A stretch of 64,000 bases of DNA from Micropruina sp. (GCA_016711205.1 JADJTM010000001.1:310001-374000), one strand, 5' to 3'. Shown: positions 1 through 9,219, counted from the stretch's first letter. Translations and numbers: made by a program. The notes: generated from the letters alone by a model not told the origin.

Positions 1-982
1 CCAGCACCAGCGTGCGTCCGAGGTGGGCCAGCACGGCCTTGGCGGTCGGCTCGCCGCGACGCAGCACCCGCGGCGCGTACCGCGTGCCCGGGTTGGACGG
101 GTCGGTGCCGACGAGCGTCACCTCGACCACCTGATTGCTCAACGAGCCGTAGCTGGCGGCGAAGGCGTCCGCGGGTGGGCAGGGCACCGCGGTGCCGTGC
201 GCACCGATCGCCAGCACGCCGCCCACGGTCAGGTTGCCGGGCGCGGGCGTGTGCGGGAACGAGTACCCCGGCGCGGCGCCCTTTCCGCCGGACTGCTGCT
301 CGAGAAAGGTGAGCAGCTGCAGCATGGTGGCCCCAGCACCCACCTTCACCCGGGTGGGCAGGCCGTCACCGGCCGGCAGCAGCTCCATGCCGGCGAAGCC
401 CTTGGTCAGGTCGAGCAGCAGCACCCGCTCGTCCGGCGCCGCGGTCTGGGTGAGGGTCAACGGTGACCAGCCGTGCATCACGCCGCGCACCCGCAGCCGA
501 TAGGCGTTGTCCTGCGCCCAGTTGCAGACTGCGACCACGTCGTCCGCGGTGCGTGGGGCGCAGGTGAGCATGCCGGGGCGGAGGATCTGGTGGTCCCAGT
601 TGCGATACGCCAGCAGGTTCAGCGGCACCTGCGCCGGGAACCCCGGCAGGCTCGGCGGTGGCGTCGGCGGGTCGAGCGCCCCTGCCGTCACCGTCCAGTC
701 CCAAATGGTGCCGTGCACGCTGTAGTGGGCGGTGCGGCCGTTCATCGTCAGCTGCACCGCCTCCGGCGGCGGGGGTGGGCTGCCCCGGTCGTCCGCGTCC
801 ACCACGACCATCGGCTGCACCGTGGCGCCCTCCGGCCAGGGCAGCCCGGCCAGGTCGACGGTCGCGTACTGGCCCAACAACAGGTGGGTGGCCGGGCTCT
901 GTTCGAACGGGCCGGCGCCGGCGCTGAAGTCGAGCGCCACCCCGGCCGAGTTGGTCAGCGTGATCCGCTGGGCCTGGATCAT
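1..982 (-). CDS. FAD-linked oxidase, cholesterol-oxidase-like (partial)
   Basis: The frame is open from an ATG at 982 to the window edge, giving about 327 residues; the C-terminal part lies outside. The first ~130 residues are a beta-rich stretch without a recognised family. Residues ~150-327 resemble the FAD-binding domain of the VAO/PCMH family: VRGVMHGWSPLT, then PGNLTVGGVLAIGAHGTAVP, which is like the flavin-binding loop of covalent-FAD cholesterol oxidases. No signal peptide is visible. It begins 25 bp after the stop of the upstream collar gene and is probably the last visible gene of the same transcript. The substrate cannot be inferred, and the long N-terminal extension is unusual. The family call is by motif only. 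Confidence 0.7.
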   Translation of the reverse strand, partial: MIQAQRITLTNSAGVALDFSAGAGPFEQSPATHLLLGQYATVDLAGLPWPEGATVQPMVVVDADDRGSPPPPPEAVQLTMNGRTAHYSVHGTIWDWTVTAGALDPPTPPPSLPGFPAQVPLNLLAYRNWDHQILRPGMLTCAPRTADDVVAVCNWAQDNAYRLRVRGVMHGWSPLTLTQTAAPDERVLLLDLTKGFAGMELLPAGDGLPTRVKVGAGATMLQLLTFLEQQSGGKGAAPGYSFPHTPAPGNLTVGGVLAIGAHGTAVPCPPADAFAASYGSLSNQVVEVTLVGTDPSNPGTRYAPRVLRRGEPTAKAVLAHLGRTLVL

Positions 983-1007
983 CGCCGCACCCCGTCGCCG
1001 TGCGCGT

Positions 1008-1532
1008 TCACAGGTAGGCGATCACGTAGTTGATCGCGGCATTGCGTGGACGGGTCTCGGCGCCGCCCGATGCGGACGTTGCGACCGACGCGGTCTTGTT
1101 CTCGGCGTAGACGCCGGGGGTCTCGAGCCCACCCTCGTTGATGATGTGGTAGTCGCCGCCGGCACTGGCGTAGGTGTGGGTGTGGCTCTGCAACCCGCCG
1201 GTCTGCATCGATCCCACCGCGTCGCCGCTGTTGCCGGGGATCGCCAGACTCGGCTGCGGCGGCGTCCGGGTGGCCGCGTTGGGGTCGACGCCGGCACCGC
1301 CGTCGGTGCCGCGCAAGAAGATGCCGCGGTAGTCGGGCACGCAGAACGTGGTCTTGGTGCCGCCGTAGGCGTTGCCGATCATCTTCAGCAGGCTCTGGTA
1401 CTGCGGGTCGGTGTTACCCAGCGCGCGTCCGTCACAGGGCAGGAAGCCCTGGGCGATCAGGGCCGCTTCCGAGGTGGGGCTGAGTTGGCCGGCATAAGGA
1501 AGCACGGATCCAATCGGATACAACGAAGACAT
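1008..1532 (-). CDS. Phage tail-collar-domain protein (COG4675/MdpB-like), single domain
   Basis: A 174-aa protein made of one tail-collar domain. It opens with PIGSVLPYAG, continues with GFLPCDGRAL, a YGG...FCVPDYRGIFLRGTD core, GSMQTGGLQSHTHTY and a closing ETRPRNAAINYVIAY. The same order of motifs occurs twice in the neighbouring 1550-2593 protein, so the two genes arose by duplication. The domain is found at the tips of phage tail fibres and also in bacterial microcystin-dependent-protein relatives of unknown role. No phage structural genes lie nearby, so this is more likely part of the bacterial cassette 1-7820 than a phage remnant. The gene starts 17 bp after the preceding stop. Confidence 0.85.
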   Translation of the reverse strand: MSSLYPIGSVLPYAGQLSPTSEAALIAQGFLPCDGRALGNTDPQYQSLLKMIGNAYGGTKTTFCVPDYRGIFLRGTDGGAGVDPNAATRTPPQPSLAIPGNSGDAVGSMQTGGLQSHTHTYASAGGDYHIINEGGLETPGVYAENKTASVATSASGGAETRPRNAAINYVIAYL

Positions 1533-1549
1533 CGGGTTCTCCTTCGCGC

Positions 1550-2593
1550 TCAGGCGGTGACGGCCTTGATCAGGTAGTTGACATTGATGTTGATCGGACG
1601 GCTCTCGGTGATGCTGCTGTTCGCGCCGGTGGTCCAGGTGACGCCGTCGTTGGTCTCGGCGTGGTCACCGATGGCCGTGGCGGCGCCGCTCCAGTAGTCG
1701 TTGTTGTAGGTGTAGTTGTGCGCGTGCGAGGCGAAGGTCGTCGGCTGCAGCGAGCCCACCTGGTTGCCGGTGTTGCCCGGATAGGCCAGCCCGGGCTGCG
1801 GTGCGGTGCGGGTGAGGTAGTCCGGGTCTGCCACGGGCACGCCGGGCAGCGCTTGGCCGACCACGCCCCGCAGGAACCGTCCGCGCAGGTCCGGCAGCCT
1901 GAAGCTGGCCTGATCGTCGGCGCCGAACATGTTCGACACCGTCGAGTACAGCGTCGGAAAACTGGCCGCGGGCTGCTTGCCACCGGTGCAGGGCAACCAG
2001 CCCGCCCCGGCCAGCGCGGACGTCCAGGTGGCCAGGTCGCCGGCGAACGGCAGCACCGCACCCACCGGCACCACATCGGGCGATGCCACGGCCTTGATGA
2101 TGAACTCGATGTACTGGTTCACCGGACGGGTCTCGGTGCTGCCCACCGACGAGGTGGACGAGGTGGTCGAGCCCGACAGGCTCTCGTGGCCCAGGGTGTG
2201 CGTGCTCTTCATGTAGTCGTTGTAGTAGTTGTAGGAGTGGGTGTGCGCCTCGAACGCGTCGCTCTGTACCGATCCGACGCTGTTGCCGGTGTTGCCGGCA
2301 TTGTTCAGGTCCGGACGTGGTGCGGTGCGGGTCGCGGCGCCCGGGTCGCGCTGGGCCGGGTCGCTGCCGTCCAGGCCGCGCTGGAACAGCCCTTTGTACT
2401 GGGGCACGGCGAAGCCGGAGGAGTTGCCGCCGTAGCTGTTGGCCAGCACCGCGAACAGGTCGGGGAACTGCGCGTTGGGGTACACCGACCCGTCACACAG
2501 AATCCAGCCTGCGGTGATCAGGTTCAGCACGCCGGCGCCGTCGGTGCGGCCGGCGTACATCAGCACGGTGCCGACCGGGGTCGAAGCGGACAT
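1550..2593 (-). CDS. Tandem tail-collar-domain protein (two domains)
   Basis: A 347-aa protein with two tail-collar domains in tandem, roughly residues 1-173 and 174-347. Domain A contains GTVLMYAG, GWILCDG, YGG, FAVPQYKGLFQRG, HTHSYNY and ETRPVNQYIEFIIKA. Domain B contains GAVLPFAG, GWLPCTGG, FRLPDLRGRFLRG, HAHNYTY and ESRPININVNYLIKA. Each domain ends in the same E(T/S)RP...Y.IKA motif. With the next gene the cassette therefore carries three paralogous collar domains, which would suit a trimeric or heteromeric fibre; that is inference. An ATG follows AAGGAGAA at good spacing. It lies 57 bp downstream of the pentapeptide gene. Confidence 0.85.
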   Translation of the reverse strand: MSASTPVGTVLMYAGRTDGAGVLNLITAGWILCDGSVYPNAQFPDLFAVLANSYGGNSSGFAVPQYKGLFQRGLDGSDPAQRDPGAATRTAPRPDLNNAGNTGNSVGSVQSDAFEAHTHSYNYYNDYMKSTHTLGHESLSGSTTSSTSSVGSTETRPVNQYIEFIIKAVASPDVVPVGAVLPFAGDLATWTSALAGAGWLPCTGGKQPAASFPTLYSTVSNMFGADDQASFRLPDLRGRFLRGVVGQALPGVPVADPDYLTRTAPQPGLAYPGNTGNQVGSLQPTTFASHAHNYTYNNDYWSGAATAIGDHAETNDGVTWTTGANSSITESRPININVNYLIKAVTA

Positions 2594-2650
2594 TGGTTCT
2601 CCTTCGTTTGGTGGGGGATGAGTGGGGGTCAGCGGGCGTGCGGCCGGCGG

Positions 2651-4279
2651 TCAGATCGTCGGCGGTGCCGGACGGGCGGTGCTCACCGGCCACGACACCT
2701 GCGGTGAGCGGGCCGGGTCTGCCGGGGCCAAGCCGGCGCCCTGGCAGGGCCCGGTACCGGTCGGGCAGAACGTGGTGCCGTCCGTGGGTGCCAGGGTGGT
2801 GGCGGCGGTCCAGGTGATCGGTTCGATCGGCACGCTGATCGTGCCCAGGGCGAAGTGCGAGGTGATCTTCAGCATCCCGCCCTGCGGTGGCGGAGCCTGC
2901 GCCGCGACCGCGGCATTGGTCAGGTTCGCACCGTCGAGGTTGCTGCCGGCGAAATCCGCACCCTGCAGGGCGGCGCCGACGAACGAGAACCCCTTGGTGT
3001 GCAGCTTGCCCAACTGGGTGCCCTGAAAGCCGGCGCCGGCCAGGCACGCACCGTCGAACGACACCCCGACCAAGTCCTTCTCGGCCACCCCGCTGAAGTC
3101 GATCTCGGGCAGGAACGCGTTGGCGAAGTCTGCCTCGCGCAGGCTGGCGCCGGCAACCGTCGCAGCCTTGCCGTACAGGTAGGCGTAGGCGAAGCTGACG
3201 CCCTGGGCGACCGCGTTGCTGAAGTCGGCGTCGAACAGGTAGCAGTAGGCGAAGTTGGCCGGCCCGGACGACGGCGTCGGATCGAGCGGCGACAGCACCG
3301 CTCCGTGAAAGACGGCGCCGTTGAGGTAGGAACCGTTGAAGTTGGTGTTGCACAGGGAGGCGCCGGTGAAGTCGGCCCGGGTCAGGTTCCAGCCGATCAT
3401 GTTGACGAAGTCGAGCACCGCGCCGCGGGCGTTGATCTGCGGCGGTTTCGTCGGGGGCGCCGGGAACTTGTTGATCACCGCCCTGGTCAGGTCCAACCAG
3501 CGCCAGTCGGGCCCCAGCGAGGGGTAGTTGACGGTGGCTCCGGACAGGTTGATCCACGCATCGTCCGCCGCCCCCAGCGGCGGCACCAGCGTGGTCGCGC
3601 TCAGGTCGCAGCCGACGAACAGCGCGTGCCCGAAGGTCTTGCCGGTCAGGTTGGTGCCGGCCAGCCGGCAGCGCGAGAAGTCGAAGGGCAGCGCGGCCAC
3701 GTTCAGGCAGGTGAAGTCCACATACGACAGGTCGGACCCGTTGGGCACGTTCCAGCCGCCGGGCGGGGTGTAGCTCCAGGCCGGGTTGGTCTGGGCCGAC
3801 TGCCAGGGCGCCAGGTACGGGGCCGAATAGCCGACACTGGACGCGACCACCACGCCGCCGCCGCTGCCGTCCCCGCTGCCCAGGTTGACCAGCGCGTACC
3901 ACAGGTGGTCCGCCGGGTTCTGCCACAGGTAGGTGAGGTTGGCGCCCAGCTGGAACAGTCCGAACTGGGCGGCCTGGCCCAGGCCGGCGCCGGTGGCGTG
4001 GAACACCGTCCGGTCGGTGCCGGCCACGCTCTCGGTCGCCGCCACCACGTACTGCCCGTTGCTCAACGACTGCAGCGCGAAGCCCTGGCCCGGGGTGCCC
4101 GGCGGCAGCTTGTCGACGTAGGCGTTGAACACCTGGCTCGTCGCGGACGAGGCGCCGGGCAGGCTGTCGAGGCGTCCATCGCCGTTGACCGACGTCCAGC
4201 CGGTGACCGCACCGACCGGTGGCACCGGTGCGCCCAGGTAGCAGGAGAAACCGAACTGGGAAATGCTGAGGATGTCCAT
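2651..4279 (-). CDS. Pentapeptide-repeat protein with N-terminal beta domain
   Basis: A 542-aa protein. Residues ~1-165 are Gly/Ser-rich with repeated FALQSLSNGQYVVA- and FGLFQLGANLTYLWQ-like strands, suggesting a beta-trefoil or fascin-like fold. Residues ~185-455 hold many A(D/N)Lxx-type pentapeptides such as LTRADFTGASLCNTNFNGSY and GADFAGSNLDGANLTNAA, predicting a right-handed quadrilateral beta-helix with interruptions. The last ~85 residues are Pro/Thr-rich with two Cys. There is no signal peptide. It starts 10 bp after the stop of the 1176-aa gene, so the two are probably co-transcribed. Pentapeptide proteins can mimic DNA or serve as scaffolds; nothing here fixes the role. The fold is fairly certain, the function unknown. 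Confidence 0.85.
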   Translation of the reverse strand: MDILSISQFGFSCYLGAPVPPVGAVTGWTSVNGDGRLDSLPGASSATSQVFNAYVDKLPPGTPGQGFALQSLSNGQYVVAATESVAGTDRTVFHATGAGLGQAAQFGLFQLGANLTYLWQNPADHLWYALVNLGSGDGSGGGVVVASSVGYSAPYLAPWQSAQTNPAWSYTPPGGWNVPNGSDLSYVDFTCLNVAALPFDFSRCRLAGTNLTGKTFGHALFVGCDLSATTLVPPLGAADDAWINLSGATVNYPSLGPDWRWLDLTRAVINKFPAPPTKPPQINARGAVLDFVNMIGWNLTRADFTGASLCNTNFNGSYLNGAVFHGAVLSPLDPTPSSGPANFAYCYLFDADFSNAVAQGVSFAYAYLYGKAATVAGASLREADFANAFLPEIDFSGVAEKDLVGVSFDGACLAGAGFQGTQLGKLHTKGFSFVGAALQGADFAGSNLDGANLTNAAVAAQAPPPQGGMLKITSHFALGTISVPIEPITWTAATTLAPTDGTTFCPTGTGPCQGAGLAPADPARSPQVSWPVSTARPAPPTI

Positions 4280-4289
4280 GGTGATCCGT

Positions 4290-7200
4290 TCAGGACGTGG
4301 CGAACAGTTGGGTGGCGAACAGCACGCCGGACGAACTCATCGCCCCGAAGGCGGTGGCGCTCTGCCCCGGTTCGAGGTCGGCCAGCGTGGTCGGCACGTC
4401 GTTAAGCCGGACGACGGTGCTGGCGTCGGTGCTCACCGTGAGGATCGTCTGCGGGGACTCCTGCAGCACCAGCGAGGTGCCGGTGATGCTCAGAATGCTT
4501 CCCCGGTAGGACTTCACCGGCGGCACCCACAGGCTGACGCTCGGCTCGGGACCGTCCGCGGCCTGCAGCACCTCGTAGTTGAGCGTGTACACGTCGCGGA
4601 TGATGTCCACCGCGATCGCCGCCGCGGCGAAGTCGTCGGTGCGGGCCAGGAACGATCCGTCCGGCCGGTACAGGTCGAGGTGGTAGTCCTCCGGTGCCGC
4701 GCCGACACCCTCGTACGAGAGCACGTACAAGTAGCCCTGCGGCTCGACGGCCACGTCGAGCCAGACGGTCTGGTCGGTGGCGTTGGCCAGCGGCATGACG
4801 GCCTGCGTGGTGCCCGACCCGGTGGGGTCGAAGCAGGGCAGCGGGTTGCCGCTGGTGTCGAAGGCCTGGATGCGGCAGGTGCCCTGCTCGAGCACGAAGA
4901 TCTGCCCCTGCATGCCGAAGGTGAGTGCCCGTGGCACCGAGATCAGGCCGATGCGGGTGCCGGGCCCGGCGAACATCACCGCCTTCGGTGCGGTCTGCGG
5001 CGATTGACCGGTGGCCGGCACCTGCAGCACGTACACCTTGGAGTGGTTGACGTCGAAGCTGATGCCCGCCACGTAGTCGTTGAAGGCCGCGACCCGGTCC
5101 ATCGGGAACGGGAAACGTCCCCAGCTCAACGTCGGGTCGGGGTTCAGGTCGGGCGGCTGGCTGCCGCCGCCCTGCGTCCAGACCAGCTCCAGCCGGCGCA
5201 GGTGGGCCTCCTGGTCGATGTTGGTGGCGGGGTTGGCGTCCAGGTAGAAGTTGAGTCCCGAGCCGTCGTAGGGCCCGGTGCGCTGGTAGGCCAGCCCCGG
5301 GGTGACCACGATGCCGCCCGCCGCCGCGTACGCCGACTGCGGGTTCTGCAGCAGCGAGACGTTCTCGACGGTGAACCGGCTGGCGTCGGTCTGGTAGCTG
5401 TAGCCCAGCATGCCGGCGCTCTGGCTGATGGTCAGGCCGCCCAGCCGGGTCAGCCCGGTCTCGGACGCGACCGTGGCGACCGGCTGGGTGGCGGGGGGCT
5501 CACTGGTGGTACCCAGCCACTGCCGCGCGCCGCCGTCCAACACCGTCTTCTCGGTGAACTGGTACACCGAGAACTCGTCCAGCGGTGGGGCGTTGTTGGT
5601 GACCGTGACGCTCAGGGTGCGAGTGGACGGGTGCGGGCCGGTGCCGTCGCCCTTGGCGTCGACCCAGGCGCTCTGGCCTTGGCCCGCCTGCCAGCCGGTC
5701 GGCGAGTAGCAGTAGCTGCTGACCTGGATCTGGCCGCCGGCGGGCAGGTTGGTGAAGCTGACCTGCAGCGGGTCGCTCCGGGTGGTGGCCGGCATGGGCA
5801 GGGTGGTGACCGCGGGGGTGGCGTTGGTCGAGAAGGCGATGGCGACCTGGTAGGTGCCGCCGATCGCCTCCGGCGGAAACTCGTGCATGGTCGCGTCCGG
5901 TTCGAGGGTCAGGACGAGGTCGAACGTGCGGGCGATGTCGGTGGTGAACACGAACGGCGAGTCGACCACCTCGACGATGGTCTGGCTGAGCTGGGCGACG
6001 GTGATGGCGCCGTTGAAGATCAGCGACGCGATGTCGAGGAACGGAATCGACTCCACCACCGCACCGACGGCGATCTGGGCCAGCAGAATGACGCCGTAGG
6101 CGCAGCCGGTCTGCAGCAGGTCGGGCAGCAGGCTCTCGGCCAGAAACTTGCCGATCGCCTCGGCGTCCTGCTGGATCATCGTGTCGGCGTTCAGCTTGGT
6201 GTTCATCACCACCCCGACGATGGTCTTGGCGAGGTTGAACATCGTGCCCTTGTGGTTCCACACGCTCTCGGTGAGCGCCACGCTGTCGACCGTGGCGGCG
6301 TCATACATCAGCAGGATCATCGGCAGGGCCAACTCGAACACCGCGGTGAACGAGATCCCCAGCGCGCACACGTCCTGGTCGTAGGGGCCGCGGCCGAGCC
6401 CTCCCCACATGATCCGGACGACGTTGGCGTCCTTCGGCATGTAGTCGACGGTCAAGGTGGTGGGCGCCGCCGGCACCGGGATGCCGCAGATGGTGCCGGT
6501 CGGGCTCACCCAGTTGAGGAACTTCTTGGTGTGGTCGGGCTCAATGAACCCCATCCCCGACCAGAGCGGGTCCTTGACGTTGCAGAAGTCGCCCGGCCAT
6601 TTGGTGTTCACGTAGTAGTGGATCTTGTGACCCGGCTCGGTGGGGTCGGGCTTGATCACCTCGGTGTCGCTGGCGCCCAGGTCGATCGGCACCAGGGTCG
6701 CCGACGACCCCTCGCCCTGGTACTTCAGGAACTGCACGTAGGCCGACAGGTGCCGCAGCCAGTTGTTGGTGCAGGCCAGGGTCAGCTGGCCCGCGTAGTC
6801 GGGGTTGTCGGTGTCCTTGCTCATGTCGACCTTGAGCGAGGACGCGTCCACGCTCAAACCGCTGCCGGGCGACAGGTTGGTGACGGTCCAGGTGACGGCG
6901 TCGGCGTCGGTCGCGGCGGTCTCATCGGTGGCGGACGCGTCGGTGGTTTCCGCTGCGGCCGACCGGCGGCTCCGAGGCGCCGCCGTGGTGGCGCCGTAGT
7001 CGCTGGAGGCCACCGCGTTCTGCACGTTCCAGGTGACGCCTTCCAGTTCTTCGGCGTTCTTGGCGGCCCGCAGCGCCGCGCCGAGTGAGCCCGACAGGGC
7101 CGGCTGCAGGGCGTCGAAGTTCAGCCGCTGGGAGTACACCCAGTCGCCGGGCTGAGAGCCCGAATCGGTCGGCTGCTTGCGCATCCGCAGCAGGTTCTCG

Positions 7201-7820
7201 ATCAGCGGATCGCGGCCCTCACGCCACAACAGGGGATCGTTGGCGAAGGCGTCCGGCGTGGGCGGCGACGGATACAGCAGATGTTGGGTGGCGCTGGTCA
7301 TCACGGCGTAGGGGTCGCTGATCCAGCTCTCGCCCTGCAGCGGCAACTCCGACAACTGCTGCGCAAGGTCGCCGGCGTTGGGCCGGATGCAGGTGTCGAG
7401 AATGTAGCTGGGCACGGCGAAGTCCTGCTGGGACGACAGGTTGGCCAGGTTGTTGTGCAGAAACAGCAGCGCGCAGGCGAGGTCCTCGGCGTCGTTCAGG
7501 GGACTGTCTGCGCCGGGGATCGAGATCGCGAAGGTGACCAGTTGGTTGTAGGTCTGGGTGCCGGGCCCCTTAGGTCCATCGACGGCGACGGGCGTGCGCA
7601 CCGACTGGATCACCACCCCGTCCGACGGGCTGGTGGCGACGCCTGGAACGTAGTGGGTGATCCGCTGGCGGGCCGCCCGCACCCTGCCGTCCGCGCTCAG
7701 CGCGTCGGCCAGGGTGGCGCGCGTGTGCTTGTGCACCGGGTAGACCCGGCCACGCTTGTGGAACGTGTAGGTGCGGTCGGGGTCGAGGTGGGACAGGTCG
7801 AACTGGTACGTGATGCTCAT
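4290..7820 (-). CDS. Large multidomain protein of unknown function
   Basis: A 1176-aa protein I do not recognise as a whole. There is no signal peptide. A low-complexity Ala/Thr/Asp linker (~280-315) separates an N-terminal region from a middle region. The middle region has two hydrophobic blocks, ~483-512 (ISFTAVFELALPMILLMYD) and ~563-612 (ILLAQIAVGAVVESIPFLDIA), either of which could insert in a membrane. A beta-rich domain follows. Near 965-1010 is an NHL/beta-propeller-like stretch (IFVLEQGTCRIQAFDTSG), and the last ~70 residues resemble DUF5666 (GSILSITGTSLVLQE...DLEPGQSATAF). It heads the cassette and starts after a ~520-bp non-coding region, so it is the likely first gene of the operon. 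A pore-forming or membrane-interacting component is possible, but that is speculative. Confidence 0.8.
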   Translation of the reverse strand: MSITYQFDLSHLDPDRTYTFHKRGRVYPVHKHTRATLADALSADGRVRAARQRITHYVPGVATSPSDGVVIQSVRTPVAVDGPKGPGTQTYNQLVTFAISIPGADSPLNDAEDLACALLFLHNNLANLSSQQDFAVPSYILDTCIRPNAGDLAQQLSELPLQGESWISDPYAVMTSATQHLLYPSPPTPDAFANDPLLWREGRDPLIENLLRMRKQPTDSGSQPGDWVYSQRLNFDALQPALSGSLGAALRAAKNAEELEGVTWNVQNAVASSDYGATTAAPRSRRSAAAETTDASATDETAATDADAVTWTVTNLSPGSGLSVDASSLKVDMSKDTDNPDYAGQLTLACTNNWLRHLSAYVQFLKYQGEGSSATLVPIDLGASDTEVIKPDPTEPGHKIHYYVNTKWPGDFCNVKDPLWSGMGFIEPDHTKKFLNWVSPTGTICGIPVPAAPTTLTVDYMPKDANVVRIMWGGLGRGPYDQDVCALGISFTAVFELALPMILLMYDAATVDSVALTESVWNHKGTMFNLAKTIVGVVMNTKLNADTMIQQDAEAIGKFLAESLLPDLLQTGCAYGVILLAQIAVGAVVESIPFLDIASLIFNGAITVAQLSQTIVEVVDSPFVFTTDIARTFDLVLTLEPDATMHEFPPEAIGGTYQVAIAFSTNATPAVTTLPMPATTRSDPLQVSFTNLPAGGQIQVSSYCYSPTGWQAGQGQSAWVDAKGDGTGPHPSTRTLSVTVTNNAPPLDEFSVYQFTEKTVLDGGARQWLGTTSEPPATQPVATVASETGLTRLGGLTISQSAGMLGYSYQTDASRFTVENVSLLQNPQSAYAAAGGIVVTPGLAYQRTGPYDGSGLNFYLDANPATNIDQEAHLRRLELVWTQGGGSQPPDLNPDPTLSWGRFPFPMDRVAAFNDYVAGISFDVNHSKVYVLQVPATGQSPQTAPKAVMFAGPGTRIGLISVPRALTFGMQGQIFVLEQGTCRIQAFDTSGNPLPCFDPTGSGTTQAVMPLANATDQTVWLDVAVEPQGYLYVLSYEGVGAAPEDYHLDLYRPDGSFLARTDDFAAAAIAVDIIRDVYTLNYEVLQAADGPEPSVSLWVPPVKSYRGSILSITGTSLVLQESPQTILTVSTDASTVVRLNDVPTTLADLEPGQSATAFGAMSSSGVLFATQLFATS

Positions 7821-8338
7821 CGGGTCATCGCATTCCGGTTATGCCGCGAGTGAATGCTCGCAGGGCAAGAGGGGGTGGTCGGTTTCGGCAACGGACGGGT
7901 CGTCGGCCGCGGCAATGCTCGAGGGGTGGGTGAGCATTCTTGGCATTTCCTCAGGCTTAAGGAAAGGCGCGGCACAAGCATGCTCTCACAATCCGATGCG
8001 CGTCAATAGCGGGCCCAGGATATTTCCGGAACACGTCCATCCCGGGTGGCGCTCGCGGGCGCGATGCGACGCTTGCTGAACTGGACGCGTGGACGAGTAA
8101 CTCGTGACAAGGTGAAACTCAGCCTGACGCCCAAGGTGGCACAATTGCCCGTCCATACCCGACGTGGGTCTCTGGACCGTGGCGCGACGCCGGTGTATCA
8201 GGGCATTGTTCCAACCGAAGCATGCACAGACTTGGGCGCTGGCTACGATTCGGTCAGCGGCCCGGGCGGTGGCATTTCGGCGTCTGCAATGAACCGTGAA
8301 CGACGTTCTTAGTGACACCGAAATACGACGGCGTGAAA
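7821..8338. promoter_or_regulatory. Non-coding region upstream of the 1-7820 cassette, with AATGCTC repeats
   Basis: About 520 bp with no convincing gene. Nearest the cassette, the heptamer AATGCTC occurs at 7853-7859 and 7914-7920 and inverted (GAGCATT) at 7932-7938. The last two form a 7-bp dyad with an 11-bp loop, and GCGAG/CTCGC at 7846-7861 forms a smaller one. These could be operator sites for the cassette promoter, which I could not locate with confidence. The remainder up to the exonuclease III stop shows no clear structure. Confidence 0.4.
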
Positions 8339-9169
8339 TCAGAGTGAATAGTCGACCACGACGGGGGAGTGGTCGCTCATGCGCTCGGCGTAGGTGGGTT
8401 CGCGGTCGGTGCCGCCGGTGATAGCGCACGCCGCGAGGCGCGGTGAGGCCAGCTGGTAGTCGATCCGCCACCCGGTGCCGCGATCCCAGGCCTGCGTGCC
8501 CCACCGCCACCACGAGTACGGCCCCTTGACCCCCGGGTGCAGGGTGCGAACCACGTCCACCAGAGTGCGCGGACCGAGCAGCCGGCCGAACCACTCCCGT
8601 TCGTCCGGCATGAAGCCGGGGTAGCGCAGGTTCGCGGTCGGGTTCGTCAGGTCGTCACGGGTGTGGGCGATGTTGAAGTCGCCCATCACCAGGAACTCCC
8701 GCCCCTGCCGGTGTGCGTGCCGCCGGGCGCCGGTCAGGTAGTTGCCGAAGGACGCCATGAACCGCAGCTTGCGCTTCTGCTTGGCCGCGTATGCGGGACC
8801 GTCGTCGGCATTGCCGCCCTTGGGCAGATACAGCGAGCCGATGGTGAGCGCCGGCGCGTCCGGTGGCTCCAGATCGATCTCCAGGTAGCGCCCCTCGGTG
8901 TCGAACGCGCGACTGCCGAATCCTGTGCGCACCGCGGACGGCGGCCAGCGGGTCAGCACACCGACACCGTTGCGCCCGGCCAGCAGGCCAGGGTGATAGC
9001 TCAGCCGGTGCGCGGGCCACGCCTGATGCGGCAGTTGCGCCTCGGGACACCGCATCTCCTGCACCGCCACGATGTCGGGTGCACGCTGCTGCAACCAGGA
9101 TCCGAATCCCCGCCGGACCGCGGCCCGGATGCCGTTGACGTTCGCGGTCGCTATGCGCAGGGTGGTCAC
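8339..9169 (-). CDS. xth: Exodeoxyribonuclease III
   Basis: A 276-aa EEP-superfamily nuclease that removes nucleotides from the 3' end of duplex DNA and cleaves at abasic sites in base excision repair. Diagnostic motifs are ATANVNGIRAA at the N terminus (catalytic Asn), IVAVQEMRC (metal-binding Glu), GSLYLPKG, MGDFNIAHTRDDL (catalytic Asp/Asn) and the C-terminal MSDHSPVVVDY (Asp-His pair). Full family length with all catalytic residues present. It lies just upstream of the 1-7820 cassette on the same strand but is separated by ~520 bp, so it is probably an independent unit. Confidence 0.93.
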   Translation of the reverse strand: MTTLRIATANVNGIRAAVRRGFGSWLQQRAPDIVAVQEMRCPEAQLPHQAWPAHRLSYHPGLLAGRNGVGVLTRWPPSAVRTGFGSRAFDTEGRYLEIDLEPPDAPALTIGSLYLPKGGNADDGPAYAAKQKRKLRFMASFGNYLTGARRHAHRQGREFLVMGDFNIAHTRDDLTNPTANLRYPGFMPDEREWFGRLLGPRTLVDVVRTLHPGVKGPYSWWRWGTQAWDRGTGWRIDYQLASPRLAACAITGGTDREPTYAERMSDHSPVVVDYSL

Positions 9170-9219
9170 CAGCGAGCCCGCTGGTCAAAGCTTCTGCCGT
9201 ACACCACCGTTCCGGAGGC

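Noticed and set aside
4263..7088. A 941-codon open frame on the plus strand opposite the 1176-aa gene
   Set aside because: Arg/Val/Gly/His-rich shadow of the minus-strand gene, no family features.
7986..8594. A minus-strand frame spanning the gap upstream of the cassette and the end of xth
   Set aside because: It overlaps xth out of frame, is Arg-rich and has no supporting start signal.
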